Shown: positions 40,201 to 45,521, counted from the stretch's first letter. The stretch: 64,000 nucleotides of DNA from Diaminobutyricibacter sp. McL0608 (GCF_039613825.1 NZ_CP154826.1:3348001-3412000); one strand, 5' to 3'. Translations and numbers: made by a program. The notes: a model not told the origin generated them from the letters alone.

Positions 40201-40295
40201 TCCGCCTGAAGGTCGTCGGGGTGCGATGCGGTCGGTTTTGAGGCGCGATGTGGGCTTGTCTGGTGGACTCTTGGTCCGGAACCCGGCCAAGCCAT
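25713..40295 (-). CDS. Giant repetitive surface protein, N-terminal part (4860 residues as sequenced)
   Basis: The ATG at 40295 is preceded by GGGGGTG five bases away, which favours it over an in-frame start at 40454. Residues 1-40 form a long N-region ending in RRHH, followed by a hydrophobic helix (about 41-64) that acts as signal peptide or anchor. An Ala/Gln-rich helix (about 122-158) follows, then a Thr-Pro dipeptide stalk (about 214-256) and a Pro/Ala-rich stretch to about 405. Next are a beta-rich single-copy domain and the first two thirds of the tandem array. The frame slips at a 2-bp deletion near 25919. After it the product continues for about 70 foreign, Arg-rich residues and stops at 25713. 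A protein ending there would be secreted but not anchored. The residues before the slip match the neighbouring repeat copies closely, so the shift is clear. Confidence 0.85.
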   Translation of the reverse strand: MAWPGSGPRVHQTSPHRASKPTASHPDDLQAEAPLARRHHALWGTVAVVSALALGIAQAVVFVPAVEASSLAKPAVTSTAAAPALVPVAGPPTVIPKTVQVTTPVRQQTTTRTTTIVRRVAIDPRVLAAILAAAQAQLARQAAEQAAAARAAAARSQASHGTNCVSSSNTPSATPSPSPTTTSGSGTVTSSSSTSTSSSTLTCGPGTTGPSQVGSTPTPTPTPTPTPTPTPTPTPTPTPSPSPTPDPTPTPTPSPTPDPATSNQADAAPHTVTIAGGRGAGLMQATLTMLPADDPTPAATPDPASTAPAADPTPAAPAPDPAPAPAPDPAPAPPPDPAQSSAPATPADPGPTASPTSSPAAGPATDSPSTATTPATDPSTSTSADPATATANPTAPTAAAPASPSSWTYTPGTASATHSITVRIDGADLVIVDNGVETRRPIASLLGLQVTTVGGQVVSLTFDTSTGPISVPVSFAGSGADLLSVIGDQLHWSVSGAGSGSVTGGGIAALDYTGARTISATGSGNTIVGPSADTAWSIDGSDAGTVAGQRFTGFGNLQGSAGNRDTFTFQHGGSISGRLDGGAGGFDTLVLNGAGGHVTSIPSGSQSGTITFEGHTIGYSGLEPITVNGSSDLVVTGTTPNDTLQVGPGAAGQITVKSLTGAMETVSFAVPTGSLKIIDTATGVTVVIIGDLILAGVDLEIDAPTIIVNSGVTIDTRGGTGAGTVLLNARDTQTGGSPASASVTVKGATIHAKSIDLEATASQTPGAGSIPGVNTVSASSSAQVAVVGSSLLDATGDVTLRSSSSMQATVNSTGTGASSAVDAAVATADIDTSAITHVSDDSTISARGVLYLIAKNATNVTTTGDGTAATAGAGIAISRVTTNTAAYIDSHSSRGVDAGSLVVAADSDSTVVSVATASPGGSTQNDSSPSVSTSTASHPGGYANAPGGVIGIAGALAFTSLTQNTTAYIAPAGGGLVIAVSNTSGPTAGTAPVSVHAGSSGTATSSADGSTVGGSSAGVGTAVAVTSADVNTTSSVGNVTLTTPKVTVDAAAQQPTNGNANTFGATSTSGAGGASNVGVAGSLAVDVVTLNTTASVAPGGAVSVGGADVGIAANSNNSSDVKALPGKVAGQTAGIGATVALNILNDSTSAGLQDGSALSGAHDLTLASSAVAPATTEAHGGVSSPNIAIAPVVAITTSNVTTAAVVGTGAPLVLTGAFMATANERASATTTATGEVDSAGAAVGIAIALTFATHLVQATTHRDMTAAGNASFTATGASSTATTASASATGAPGSGSQPTPGSQVTGAKTFANNAAPTTGGALPGGSGGSGSAPAPEPSTPAGTVSAAAALALTVHTASADASVDGVTITAGVVSMTATLNDSATSTATGSPSTRAPPGSTTIAAAIAITAADASIRANVGPQATIHAKALTLSAGVNPTNAAGVADSTDRFTTTSTAGAGGGGSLGVAGSVAVSSVALSTSAALLSGAGHAAAVTLTGGTADLSATASSNVSSTTQALMSDSGTGTPATGIGASSAVGIVNDTTDASIGDGAVVTGARNITLASTASDVASATATGGASASNVAVAPYAAVLIANVTTTARVGTDALLTLTGAFSAAATQVASASSAAKGAVAGGSGAIGLGLALTIANDTVTATVARSITAAAITLAASGASSSAAASTASASGAPQNPADSGQGQGGGAAGSGVDDQVTGARTNADSVAASSGAQGSGSTAAPSASTADGKINVAAAVAVVVATTVSRATVIGAGLTLTASGAVTLTSSANTDASSAADGAAAHGGTATIGAAVAVTLVNATDQAVLPVGDTIKAKALTVSASVTNTAGDQVSTDSATATSGAGASDAKLSVAGSFALVVANQSTLAQVAGAVTLSGGALSVGATSNLASAAKADPADGTGVSAGNVGIGASVALDLVTDTTTATIADGSVVTGAAGVTLSATATDAATTEAKMGAAGGKVAVVPAVAVTLSTVATAVRLGTAATALSLTGALSATAVQTASASSTAGATVVGAGTAGVGIGLALVVANHTVTATAARSITATGAITLSAVGTSTSAAVASASAGGAPENGAAGSGTGGGGGAGNGVDQQMQSQRDNADTTSAANGGASSGSTATPSASTSDGKVNAAAAVAIVVATTTSRATLESPGLTLTSGGLVTLASSANTDASTTADGTASHGTDATIGAAVAVTLADVTNQASLPLGDTVAAKALTIAATETVNGADTTSTSGAQATSGAGGGKISVAGSVALAVVNQTTSAALAGAVHLTGGDLTVAAASNASSTVKAEPSAGGVTTSNLGVGASVALAIVTDRTIASIGDGAPVTGAANAVVTATATDSASTEAKMGASGGKVDVAPAVAVTLSTVTTAVLIGFAGSGGLLSVTGSFTATAMQSASATSTAGAVVAGGSTAAVGIALALTIAGDSVSATTARSITAGAALSVTASGISSSAAVSSASASGAPENGAAGSGTGGGGGAGAGVDQQVKAQRDNADATSAANGGASSGSTASPSASTSDGKVNAAAAVALDLATVAALASVVGTGVTLTAGGLVTLASSANTDAASTADGSASHGATATIGAAIAIILANVTNRAMLPAGDTVHAKSLTISAMVTPNAADTVSTYGAQATSGAGGGKISVAGSLGLAIVNQTTTASSAGAVALTGGNATIAAAGNVASTVKAEPTAGGVTSTSVGVGASVALNLVTDTTTAALENAATLTGAANIALSATSTDAAVTEAKMGASGGKVDIAPAIAVTLSNVTTSMRVGTDGTMTLTGAFTGTATQNASASSTAGAVVSGGSTAAVGVGLALAIANHTVTATTARSITAGGAISLTASGISASAATASASASGAPENSTNGSGTGGGGGAGGGVDQQVQTQRTNADATSAANGGASSGSTTTPSASTSDGKINVAAAVALDLATTVSRATLVGTGVTLTSGGLVTLASSANTDAATTADGSASQGATATIGAAVAITLANVTNQAILPVGDSVHAKALAVSATETANGADTTSTYGAQATSGAGGGKISVAGSLGLAVVNQTTLAEVGGAVVLTGGDATITAASDAASTVKAEPTAGGVTSTSVGVGASVALNLVTDTTTAILDNAATLTGAANVTLGATTADAAVTEAKMGASGGKVDIAPAIAVTLSNVTTTARAGTDGTLSLAGSFTGSATQNASASSTAGAVVSGGSTAAVGVGLALTIANHAVSATTARSITAGGSISLKASGMSASASTASASASGAPENSTNGTGTGGGGGAGGGVDQQVQTQRTNADATSSANGGKTSGSTMAPSASTSDGKVNVAAAVALDLATTSSKATIEGTGVTLTAGGLVTLASSANTDAATSADGSASQGATATIGAAVAITLANVTNQALLPAGDAVHAKSLTVSATETVNGADAISTYGAQATSGAGGGKISVAGSLGLAVINQTTTAELAGTVVLTGGDASITAASNAASTVKAEPTAGGVTSTSVGVGASVALNLITDTTTATLDNGISLTGARNVSLSSTAGDAAITEAKMGASGGKVDIAPAIAVTLSNVTTTARVGTLGAGLGMTGSFTGTATQNASASSTAGAVVAGGSTAAVGVGLALTIANHAVTATTARSITAGTTLSLSASGVSASAATASASASGAPENSTNGGGSGGGGGSGGGVDQQVQTQRTNADATSSANGGKTSGATTAPSASTSDGKVNVAAAVALDLATTSSKATVEGTGVTLTAGGLVTLASSANTDAATSADGSASQGATATIGAAVAITLANVTNQALLPAGDAVHAKALTVSATETVNGADAISTYGAQATSGAGGGKISVAGSLGLAVINQTTTAELAGAVVLSGGDATISATSDAASTVKAEPTAGGVTSTSVGVGASVALNLITDTTTATIDNGVTLTGAANVTLSATAGDAAITEAKMGASGGKVDVAPAIAVTLSNVTTTVRAGTDGTMSLTGSFTGTATQNASASSTAGAVVSGGSTAAVGVGLALTIANHAVSATTARSITAGGAITLTASGLSASAATASASASGAPENSTNGSGTGGGGGAGGGVDQQVQTQRTNADTTSSANGGKTSGSTTAPSASTSDGKVNVAAAVALDLATTSSKATIEGTGVALTAVGTVTLASSANTDAATSADGSASQGATATIGAAVAITLANVTNQALLPAGDSVHANALTVSATETVNGADAISTYGAQATSGAGGGKISVAGSLGLAVINQTTTAELAGPVVLTGGNATISAASNAASTVKAEPTAGGVTSTSVGVGASVALNLITDTTTATIDNGITLTGAANVTLSSRAGDAAITEAKMGASGGKVDIAPAVAVTLSNVTTTARVGTDGAMSLAGAFIGSATQNASASSTAGAVVSGGSTAAIGVGLALTIANHAVSATTARSITAGGAITLTASGLSASAATASASASGAPENSTNGSGTGGGGGAGGGVDQQVQTQRTNADATSSANGGKTSGSTTAPSASTSDGKVNVAAAVALDLATTSSKATIEGSGVTLTSGGLVTLGSSANTDAATSADGSASQGATATIGAAVAITLANVTNQALLPAGDVVHAKALTASATETVNGADAISTYGAQATSGAGGGKISVAGSLGLAVINQTTTAEVAGTVVLTGGDANIIAASNAASTVKAEPTAGGVTTTNVGVGASVALNLITDTTAATLDDGISLTGAANVTLSSTAGDAAITEAKMGATGGKVDIAPAVAVTLSNVTTTARVGTLGGGLALTGAFLATATQNASASSTAGAVVAGGSTAAIGVGLALTIANHAVSATTARSITAGGAITLKASGLGLCGDGQRLRLRCAREQHERLRHGRWRWRRWWRRPAGADAADQRGCDQRRERRQDLRLDHGAERLDL
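39528..39653 (-). repeat. Thr-Pro / Ser-Pro dipeptide tract (stalk) of the giant protein
   Basis: About 40 residues of almost pure (TP)n, with occasional SP and DP, at residues 214-256. It is encoded by a 6-bp-periodic, slippage-prone GC-rich repeat. Such tracts act as stiff stalks and are often glycosylated. A less regular Pro/Ala/Asp-rich stretch follows to about 39085. Confidence 0.85.
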
Positions 40296-40647
40296 TGCGC
40301 ACCCCCAATGCTGCCGAACAGCGCAGGTACCGCACCCGTCAGGGACGTACCCGCGAACTACCGAACGCTGCCGCCGAAGGCGACCGAAACCGTGTGCACG
40401 AAGTTGGTGTGGTGTCGGTGGAGCAGTTTCGTGAGAATCCCCTCCCACTGACAACTAAGCACCCTAGGCCTGTTCGGGGGGCACACGCAAGCAAATTGCA
40501 TATACAGCTGTTTTGGTACGAAATGCTGCAGAATCGCGGAAAACCCGGGGAATTCGCGCCTCTGCAGCCATACTGACCCCTCTTTTGGGGGTAGGAATCC
40601 GGTGTCTTGCAGCACATGCCCGGAGCGGAATGAATCGCTTTCGCTCG
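40296..40647 (-). promoter_or_regulatory. Upstream region of the giant gene (350 bp without a gene)
   Basis: The region holds the ribosome binding site (GGGGGTG), a likely 5' leader and two hairpins (40526-40567 and 40576-40592, arms ACCCC/GGGGT). An AT-richer stretch at about 40490-40525 with TGTATATGCAATT on the minus strand could contain the -10 element, which would make the leader about 190 nt. I compared it with the c-di-AMP (ydaO) riboswitch consensus and found no convincing match. Confidence 0.45.
40526..40567 (-). promoter_or_regulatory. Hairpin upstream of the giant gene
   Basis: Outer arms CTGCAGA and TCTGCAG pair perfectly over 7 bp. Inside, CGCGAA pairs with TTCGCG with a one-base bulge, leaving a GC-rich loop, for a 42-nt structure. 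The position suggests an operator or leader structure controlling the giant gene. Function is not established. Confidence 0.4.
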
Positions 40648-40958
40648 TCAGAGGTTCGCGATGAAACCGACCAGGAGTTCGTTGAACCGTTCGGGCTGCT
40701 CGATGTTCGCTGCGTGACCGCAATCCTCGATCACGGCAGACGACGCGAGATCGCTCAGCGCGGCCTCGCACGGCCACAACTCGCTCTGGCGACCCGCGAC
40801 GAACAGCGTATCGCCGCCATCAGCCGGACCAGCCGCTCGCCGCGCTCGGCCGGTGGCGTTCCACGGCCCGTCGGCGGCACCCCGTGCTCGAACATCGTGC
40901 CCATGACAGGGCGCTCGTAGTCGTAGAAGCCATACGCCCAGTCCTCGGTGTTCAGCAT
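40648..40958 (-). pseudogene. Decayed alpha/beta-hydrolase C-terminal fragment
   Basis: Two overlapping minus-strand frames together spell the end of an alpha/beta-hydrolase. The frame starting at 40958 gives MLNTEDWAYGFYDYERPVMG and continues to RLVRLMAAI. The frame ending at 40648 then continues with DTLFVAGRQSELWP, followed by SAVIEDCGHAANIEQPERFN. The last part contains the family's catalytic Asp/Glu loop region and His (CGHAANIEQPERF). A frameshift near 40820 separates the two, and the N-terminal ~150 residues with the nucleophile elbow are absent, so this is a remnant. It lies between the giant gene and the GlcD-like oxidase. Confidence 0.7.
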
Positions 40959-41050
40959 CTTCGGCGTCTCGCGGTGATCGAGGGCATCTGTGCACTCCTT
41001 ATTCTCTTTGTGCGATTCGCGTCAGGATGGGATGCGAGCGGGCCCCCGAC

Positions 41051-42436
41051 TCAGGCGGGGAACGCCTTTCCCGGATTCAGCACGCCGTGAGGGTCGAGCG
41101 CATCCTTGATCGCCCGGTGCAGCTGGACGACCCGGGGACCCAGCTCACGCCCGACGCCATCGAGCTTCAGGAGCCCGACACCGTGCTCGCCCGTCACCGT
41201 CCCCCCGAGGTCGAGACAGTCGGCCACGATCCGGTCGAACGCACGCTTCGCGCGTTCCTTGGCGGCGTCGTCGCCGACCGGAGCGATGATCAGCGGATGC
41301 AGGTTCCCGTCGCCCGCGTGAGCGATGTTCGCGATCACGACGTCGTGCTCGGCGGCCGTCGCCTGGATGCGCGCCAGCATCTCCGGGACCGCCGCGCGCG
41401 GCACGCAGATGTCCTCGGTGAGGACCGGCCCGAGCCGCTCCAGCGCCGGGTAGGCGAGCCGCCGCGCGAGGAACAGGCGATCGACCTCGTCCGCGTCGCC
41501 TGCGCGCTCGACACTGGTGCCGCCGGCCTCGCCGAACAGCCGTGCGATCTCGTCGGCGAGTTCGTCGCCGGCGGTGCCCCGTTCATCCAGTTTCGCGAGC
41601 AGGAGAGTGTCGACATCGCCGGGAAGATCCAGCCCCTGCCATTCGTCGACGGCGCGCAGACAGGTGCGGTCGACGAGCTCCAGTGCCGAGGGGATGATAC
41701 CGGCGCGCGAGACGAGAGCGACCGCATCCCCCGCCGAGCGCAGCGAAGGAAAGTACCCGATCACCGCACGCTCGTCGCGACCGGCGAGCGGGAGCAGCCT
41801 GAGCGTGACCTCGGTCACGATGCCCAGCGTGCCCTCGGACCCGACCATGAGAGCGGTGAGATCGTACCCGGCGACCCCCTTCGCGGTCGAGCGCCCGAGC
41901 CGAACGACGGACCCGTCCGCGAGCACCACGGTCAAACCGAGAACGTAGTCACGGGTCACGCCGTATTTCACGCAACAGATGCCGCCCGCGTTGGTGGCGA
42001 CGTTGCCACCGATGGTCGAGATCCGGTAGCTCGCGGGGTCGGGCGGATACCAGAGACCGTGGCGGGCGACCTCAGTGCGGAGCACGTCGTTGATCACGCC
42101 GGCCTCGACGACCACGTAGCGCTCCGCCTGGTTCACTTCGACGATCGCGGTCAGCTGCTCGAGCGACAGCACGATCGAATTCTCGACCGCGTTCGCCCCA
42201 CCCGAGAGCCCGGTGCCGGCTCCGCGCGGGACGACGTGGATGCTGTGGGCGGCCGCGAAGGCGACCACGCGCGTGACATCCTCTGTGCTGCGGGCACGCA
42301 CGACCGCCAGCGGCCGGACGTAGGCGGCCCACTCCGCATCGTCGTGGCTGTACTCCTCGAGCACGTCATCGTCGGTGACGACCTGGTCCGGTTCGAGCAA
42401 TTCGCGGAGTTCGGAGACGATGGTCGACGTCGGCAT
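41051..42436 (-). CDS. FAD-linked oxidase, glycolate oxidase GlcD / D-lactate dehydrogenase type
   Basis: A 461-residue flavoprotein of the GlcD/DLD family. The FAD-binding PCMH domain contains PRGAGTGLSGG (residues 70-80), GGNVATNAGG and KYGVTRDYVLGL. The C-terminal FAD-oxidase domain carries HAGDGNLHPLI and GTVTGEHGVGLLK, which hold the His and Glu residues of the active site. It should oxidise a 2-hydroxyacid (glycolate, D-lactate or D-2-hydroxyglutarate) to the 2-oxoacid in the cytoplasm. Substrate cannot be decided from sequence. No GlcE/GlcF partners are nearby, which favours a stand-alone dehydrogenase. The ATG at 42436 was chosen; a GTG five codons upstream is in frame, and both are within range of the GGATAGGAGG sequence. 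Transcribed divergently from the patatin gene. Confidence 0.9.
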   Translation of the reverse strand: MPTSTIVSELRELLEPDQVVTDDDVLEEYSHDDAEWAAYVRPLAVVRARSTEDVTRVVAFAAAHSIHVVPRGAGTGLSGGANAVENSIVLSLEQLTAIVEVNQAERYVVVEAGVINDVLRTEVARHGLWYPPDPASYRISTIGGNVATNAGGICCVKYGVTRDYVLGLTVVLADGSVVRLGRSTAKGVAGYDLTALMVGSEGTLGIVTEVTLRLLPLAGRDERAVIGYFPSLRSAGDAVALVSRAGIIPSALELVDRTCLRAVDEWQGLDLPGDVDTLLLAKLDERGTAGDELADEIARLFGEAGGTSVERAGDADEVDRLFLARRLAYPALERLGPVLTEDICVPRAAVPEMLARIQATAAEHDVVIANIAHAGDGNLHPLIIAPVGDDAAKERAKRAFDRIVADCLDLGGTVTGEHGVGLLKLDGVGRELGPRVVQLHRAIKDALDPHGVLNPGKAFPA

Positions 42437-42570
42437 CCTCCTATCCTGCACCCTGGCCGCTTCGCCGCCGGGGCGAGCGCGTCGCCTCCGGTCGAGCCCG
42501 ACCGTTGTGCCTGACCCGCTCGACCGGACCGGTCACACTCGGCGGGCGGACGCCGACATAGGGTTGCATC

Positions 42571-43431
42571 ATGACCACTGATGCACTCGTCCTCGCCGGT
42601 GGCGGGGTTGCCGGGATCGCCTGGGAGACCGGCATCCTGATGGGAATCGCAGACGTCGATCCGTCGCTCGCCGACGAGATCATCGCCGAATCGACGACCC
42701 TGATCGGAACATCGGCCGGCTCGAACGTCGCCGCCCAGCTGGCGAGCGGACGTGCGCTCGCCGACCTGTTCGCGGCGCAGGTGTCGGATGAGCACAGCGA
42801 GTTGAAAGTCGAGCTCGACCTGGAGAAGTTCGGTGCGATGATGAGCGACGGTGCAGCATCCGATGAGTCACCGGAGGCGACGCGCCGCCGCATAGGGGCG
42901 ATCGCGAGGGGAGCCGAAACGCCCTCCGTCAGGGCTCGTCGCGCCGTGATCGAAGCACGACTCGCCGGCGCGGACTGGCCAGAGCGCACCCTCCTCATCA
43001 CAGCGATCGACACCGAGACGGGCGAGCTCCGCGTCTTCGACCGCACCTCGGGAGTCGACCTCGTCGACGCGGTGGCGGCCAGCAGCGCGGTGCCCGGAAT
43101 CTGGCCGACCGTCGAGATCGCCGGCCGCCACTACATGGATGGCGGGATGCGCTCCCTCGCGAACGCCGACCTCGCGGCCGGCGCCGCGCGCGTGCTCATC
43201 CTCGTTCCCTCGCTCGAGCAGTCCCCGTTCGGGCAGTCCGTGCCCGATGCGGAACTCGAGGCGCTGACCTCGAAGCGGGTGATGACCGTGTTCGCGGACG
43301 CCGATTCGATCGCGGCGATGGGGACAAACCCGCTCGATCCGGCGTCACGACGCCCGTCCGCCATTGCGGGCCGCGACCGCGGTCGGCAGGTCGCGCCCGA
43401 GGTCGCCGCGTTCTGGCGGCTTGAAGGCTGA
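42571..43431 (+). CDS. Patatin-like phospholipase / acyl hydrolase
   Basis: A 286-residue patatin-fold lipase. The glycine-rich oxyanion loop LAGGGVAGIAWETG is at residues 8-21, the nucleophile elbow GTSAG is at 46-50 (Ser48), and the catalytic dyad Asp190 lies in YMDGGMRS, the family's DGG motif. No signal peptide is present, so it acts in the cytoplasm or at the inner membrane face on lipid acyl esters. AGGG lies seven bases before the ATG. A TAGGGT hexamer ending seven bases upstream could alternatively be the -10 of a leaderless transcript. It is followed 2 bp later by the SHOCT-domain gene, so the two are probably one operon. Confidence 0.9.
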   Translation: MTTDALVLAGGGVAGIAWETGILMGIADVDPSLADEIIAESTTLIGTSAGSNVAAQLASGRALADLFAAQVSDEHSELKVELDLEKFGAMMSDGAASDESPEATRRRIGAIARGAETPSVRARRAVIEARLAGADWPERTLLITAIDTETGELRVFDRTSGVDLVDAVAASSAVPGIWPTVEIAGRHYMDGGMRSLANADLAAGAARVLILVPSLEQSPFGQSVPDAELEALTSKRVMTVFADADSIAAMGTNPLDPASRRPSAIAGRDRGRQVAPEVAAFWRLEG

Positions 43432-43433
43432 CC

Positions 43434-44018
43434 GTGGCCGCAGATAAGAAGACACTCGCCGGCATCGAGGAGATCCTGCACGATGGCGAGAAGGTCCAGA
43501 CGACCCTGCGGGCCGCCCTCTGGGTGTCGAATTCGAGCAACGCGAACCCTTCCGGACTGCTCGCGCTGACGGATGAACGGCTGATCTTCGCGGGGTCGGT
43601 GCGGCACACGCTGACGCTCGTCACGCATCCGCTCACCGACCTCCGCTCGATCGAATTCGAGCGGGCTCTCATTGCGTCGTTCCTGCGGATCGGCACGGGG
43701 GACGAAGCCGCGCCGACGATCACGACGTTTCGGCCCAACCCGGGACTGGCGCCGCGGTTCGTCGACGCTGTGACCGCAGCGATGGCACGCGCATCCGCCT
43801 CGGAGCCGGCACCGCCGGCCGCCGCACCCGCCGACGCATCCACCGCGTCCACCGAGCCGGCACCCGCATCCGCCGCTCCGTCCACCGAGCCGGCACCCTC
43901 ATCCGCCGTGCCGGGCTCGACCGCGGACGAACTCGCGAAGATCGCCGACCTCCACGACCGCGGTGCGCTCACCGACGAGGAGTTCGCCGCCGCCAAGGCG
44001 AAGATCCTCGGGGTCTGA
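43434..44018 (+). CDS. PH-like plus SHOCT domain protein
   Basis: A 194-residue protein starting with GTG 2 bp after the patatin stop, with GAAGG seven bases upstream. Residues ~5-115 resemble the bacterial PH-like (YokE-type) fold: EEILHDGEKVQTTL, then LLALTDERLIFAG and a strand-rich stretch. Residues ~120-160 are a low-complexity Ala/Pro/Ser/Glu linker with a repeated TEPAPASA-like motif. The C-terminal ~32 residues (ELAKIADLHDRGALTDEEFAAAKAKILG) form a SHOCT domain, a short C-terminal helix pair that mediates oligomerisation or membrane association in other proteins. Its specific role is unknown. Co-transcription with a lipase suggests a membrane-linked function. Confidence 0.82.
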   Translation: MAADKKTLAGIEEILHDGEKVQTTLRAALWVSNSSNANPSGLLALTDERLIFAGSVRHTLTLVTHPLTDLRSIEFERALIASFLRIGTGDEAAPTITTFRPNPGLAPRFVDAVTAAMARASASEPAPPAAAPADASTASTEPAPASAAPSTEPAPSSAVPGSTADELAKIADLHDRGALTDEEFAAAKAKILGV

Positions 44019-44166
44019 CGGGCCGTCACTTGGCCGAGACCGACCCTTCCGGACGAGCGCGGCAGGTCCGCCGGGCACTCTCGACCGGAACCGTCGCTTT
44101 CGGCACGCGGCCACGGCACTCATCGGCGGGGGCGCTGAGTCTCATCGGGCGGCGCTGTTGGACAGA

Positions 44167-44204
44167 TTCGCGCGCGCGCGCGAATGTAGAGGTACGCGCG
44201 CGCA
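44167..44204. repeat. Alternating CG palindrome upstream of the aldo/keto reductase gene
   Basis: TTC(GC)6GAA is a perfect 18-bp palindrome at 44167-44184, followed after a short gap by a second alternating ACGCGCGCGCAC run (44194-44205). It lies in the 204-bp gap between the SHOCT gene and the reductase, ending about 20 bp before the start. It may form a cruciform or Z-DNA-like stretch, or a stem in the leader. Nothing else is recognisable in this gap. Confidence 0.5.
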
Positions 44205-44222
44205 CGAGATGAGGAAGCCCGA

Positions 44223-45263
44223 ATGACGTACCAACCCGAAACGTCCCGCTACGACAGCATGCAGTATCGCCGCACCGGCCGGTCAGGACTCGACCTGCCC
44301 GCGCTCTCCCTCGGCCTCTGGCACAACTTCGGCGACGACCGCCCCTACGAGACGCAGCGTGCGATCGTGAGGCGCGCCTTCGACCTCGGCATCACCCATT
44401 TCGATCTCGCCAACAACTACGGTCCCCCCTATGGTTCCGCGGAGATCAACTTCGGTCGCATCCTCGCAGACGACCTGCGTCCGTTCCGTGACGAGCTCGT
44501 GGTCTCGTCCAAGGCCGGCTGGGACATGTGGGCCGGCCCGTACGGGCAGGGCGGCGGCGGGCGCAAATACATGCTCGCAAGCCTCGACCAGTCACTCGCC
44601 AGGCTCGGCCTCGACTACGTCGACATCTTCTATTCGCACCGACCCGACCCGACCACACCGCTCGAAGAGACGATGGGCGCGCTCGACACTGCGGTGCGGT
44701 CCGGAAAGGCGCTCTACGTCGGCATCTCGTCGTACAGTGCTGAGGACACTCGTCGCGCAGCGGCCATCCTCGCCGATCTGGGAACTCCGCTGCTCATCCA
44801 CCAGCCCTCATACTCGATGCTGAACCGCTGGGTCGAGACGGAGGGCCTGCTCGACGCGGCCGGCGAGCTGGGAATCGGCGTCATCGGCTTCACGGCGCTC
44901 GCTCAGGGGATGCTCACCGGCAAGTACCTCGACGGCATCCCGGCGGGCTCTCGCGCGGCCGAGAACTCCTCGCTCGACCGGTCGATGCTGTCCGACGAAG
45001 CGCTGGACCGCATCCGCGCCCTCGACGAGATCGCGAGCGGTCGAGGCCAGTCGCTCGCGCAGCTCGCGCTCGCCTGGGCGCTCCGGGATGCGCGCGTCAC
45101 CTCTCTCGTGACCGGCGCGTCGAGTGTCACCCAGCTCGAGCAGAACATCGGCGCGCTCGACCGCCTCGACTTCACCCCCGACGAACTGGCGGCCATCGAC
45201 GAGCACGCGGTCGACACCGGCGTGGATCTGTGGGCATCCGCACGTCGCGGGCAGCTCGGCTGA
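44223..45263 (+). CDS. Aldo/keto reductase, L-glyceraldehyde-3-phosphate reductase (YghZ) type
   Basis: A 346-residue NADPH-dependent reductase of the AKR14/Kv-beta-like subgroup. The catalytic tetrad is visible: Asp61 and Tyr66 (FDLANNYGPPYG), Lys97 (SSKAGWDMWAGPYG) and His139 (YSHRPDP). The GPYG(x)nRK insertion and RWVETEGLLDAAGELGIGV follow the YghZ subfamily closely, and the cofactor-binding C-terminal VTGASSVTQLEQNI is present. Family members reduce L-glyceraldehyde 3-phosphate and methylglyoxal, so a detoxification role is likely. A GAGGA Shine-Dalgarno seven bases before the ATG supports the start. It is preceded by a CG palindrome and followed by 258 bp with no gene that I can recognise. 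Confidence 0.9.
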   Translation: MTYQPETSRYDSMQYRRTGRSGLDLPALSLGLWHNFGDDRPYETQRAIVRRAFDLGITHFDLANNYGPPYGSAEINFGRILADDLRPFRDELVVSSKAGWDMWAGPYGQGGGGRKYMLASLDQSLARLGLDYVDIFYSHRPDPTTPLEETMGALDTAVRSGKALYVGISSYSAEDTRRAAAILADLGTPLLIHQPSYSMLNRWVETEGLLDAAGELGIGVIGFTALAQGMLTGKYLDGIPAGSRAAENSSLDRSMLSDEALDRIRALDEIASGRGQSLAQLALAWALRDARVTSLVTGASSVTQLEQNIGALDRLDFTPDELAAIDEHAVDTGVDLWASARRGQLG

Positions 45264-45521
45264 CGTCGCGGCAACCCCGGTCCCACTGCCGCTTTCGTAC
45301 CACGCAACGTGCCACCTGTCATCCCCTAGATGTCGGCGGGCACGGCAACGTAGGGTCGGTCCATCGCGCTGGATGAGCGCCCTGGGGGCCGCGCTTCACG
45401 AACGGCGGGTGCCATCCCGGTGCGTGTGGGGCGAGTCCCGGGGGGCGTGGTCTGGTCGACCCGCCCACCCGGTACTCGGCACCGGTCGAATGGTCGATGA
45501 AGGCGTCGGCCGGGAGTCCGT

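Larger units (their letters stand above)
7212..40295 (-). other. Giant surface-protein locus (one gene of ~33 kb, ~11,028 residues if two indels are corrected)
   Basis: The frame starting at 40295 and the frame ending at 7212 are the same frame. Between them one ~290-codon segment (25047-25919) is displaced by a 2-bp deletion and restored by a 1-bp deletion. Adding three bases gives one uninterrupted reading frame of 11,029 codons including the stop. Its order is: signal anchor, Ala-rich helix, Pro/Thr stalk, Pro/Ala-rich segment, single-copy beta-rich domain, ~14 tandem 389-residue units, further beta-rich 55-65-residue repeats, RTX-like and Calx-beta-like modules, Pro/Thr/Gly linker, LADTG sorting signal. 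This is the architecture of a giant cell-wall-anchored adhesin. No ligand can be inferred. Confidence 0.8.

Noticed and set aside
40440-40620. c-di-AMP (ydaO) riboswitch upstream of the giant gene
   Set aside because: Attractive because such switches control wall proteins in actinobacteria, but the conserved core segments were not found on the minus strand.
45264-45521. Possible small gene between the aldo/keto reductase and the SRAP gene
   Set aside because: Open frames exist on both strands but with shadow-like composition and no ribosome binding sites. I see nothing definite in these 258 bp.
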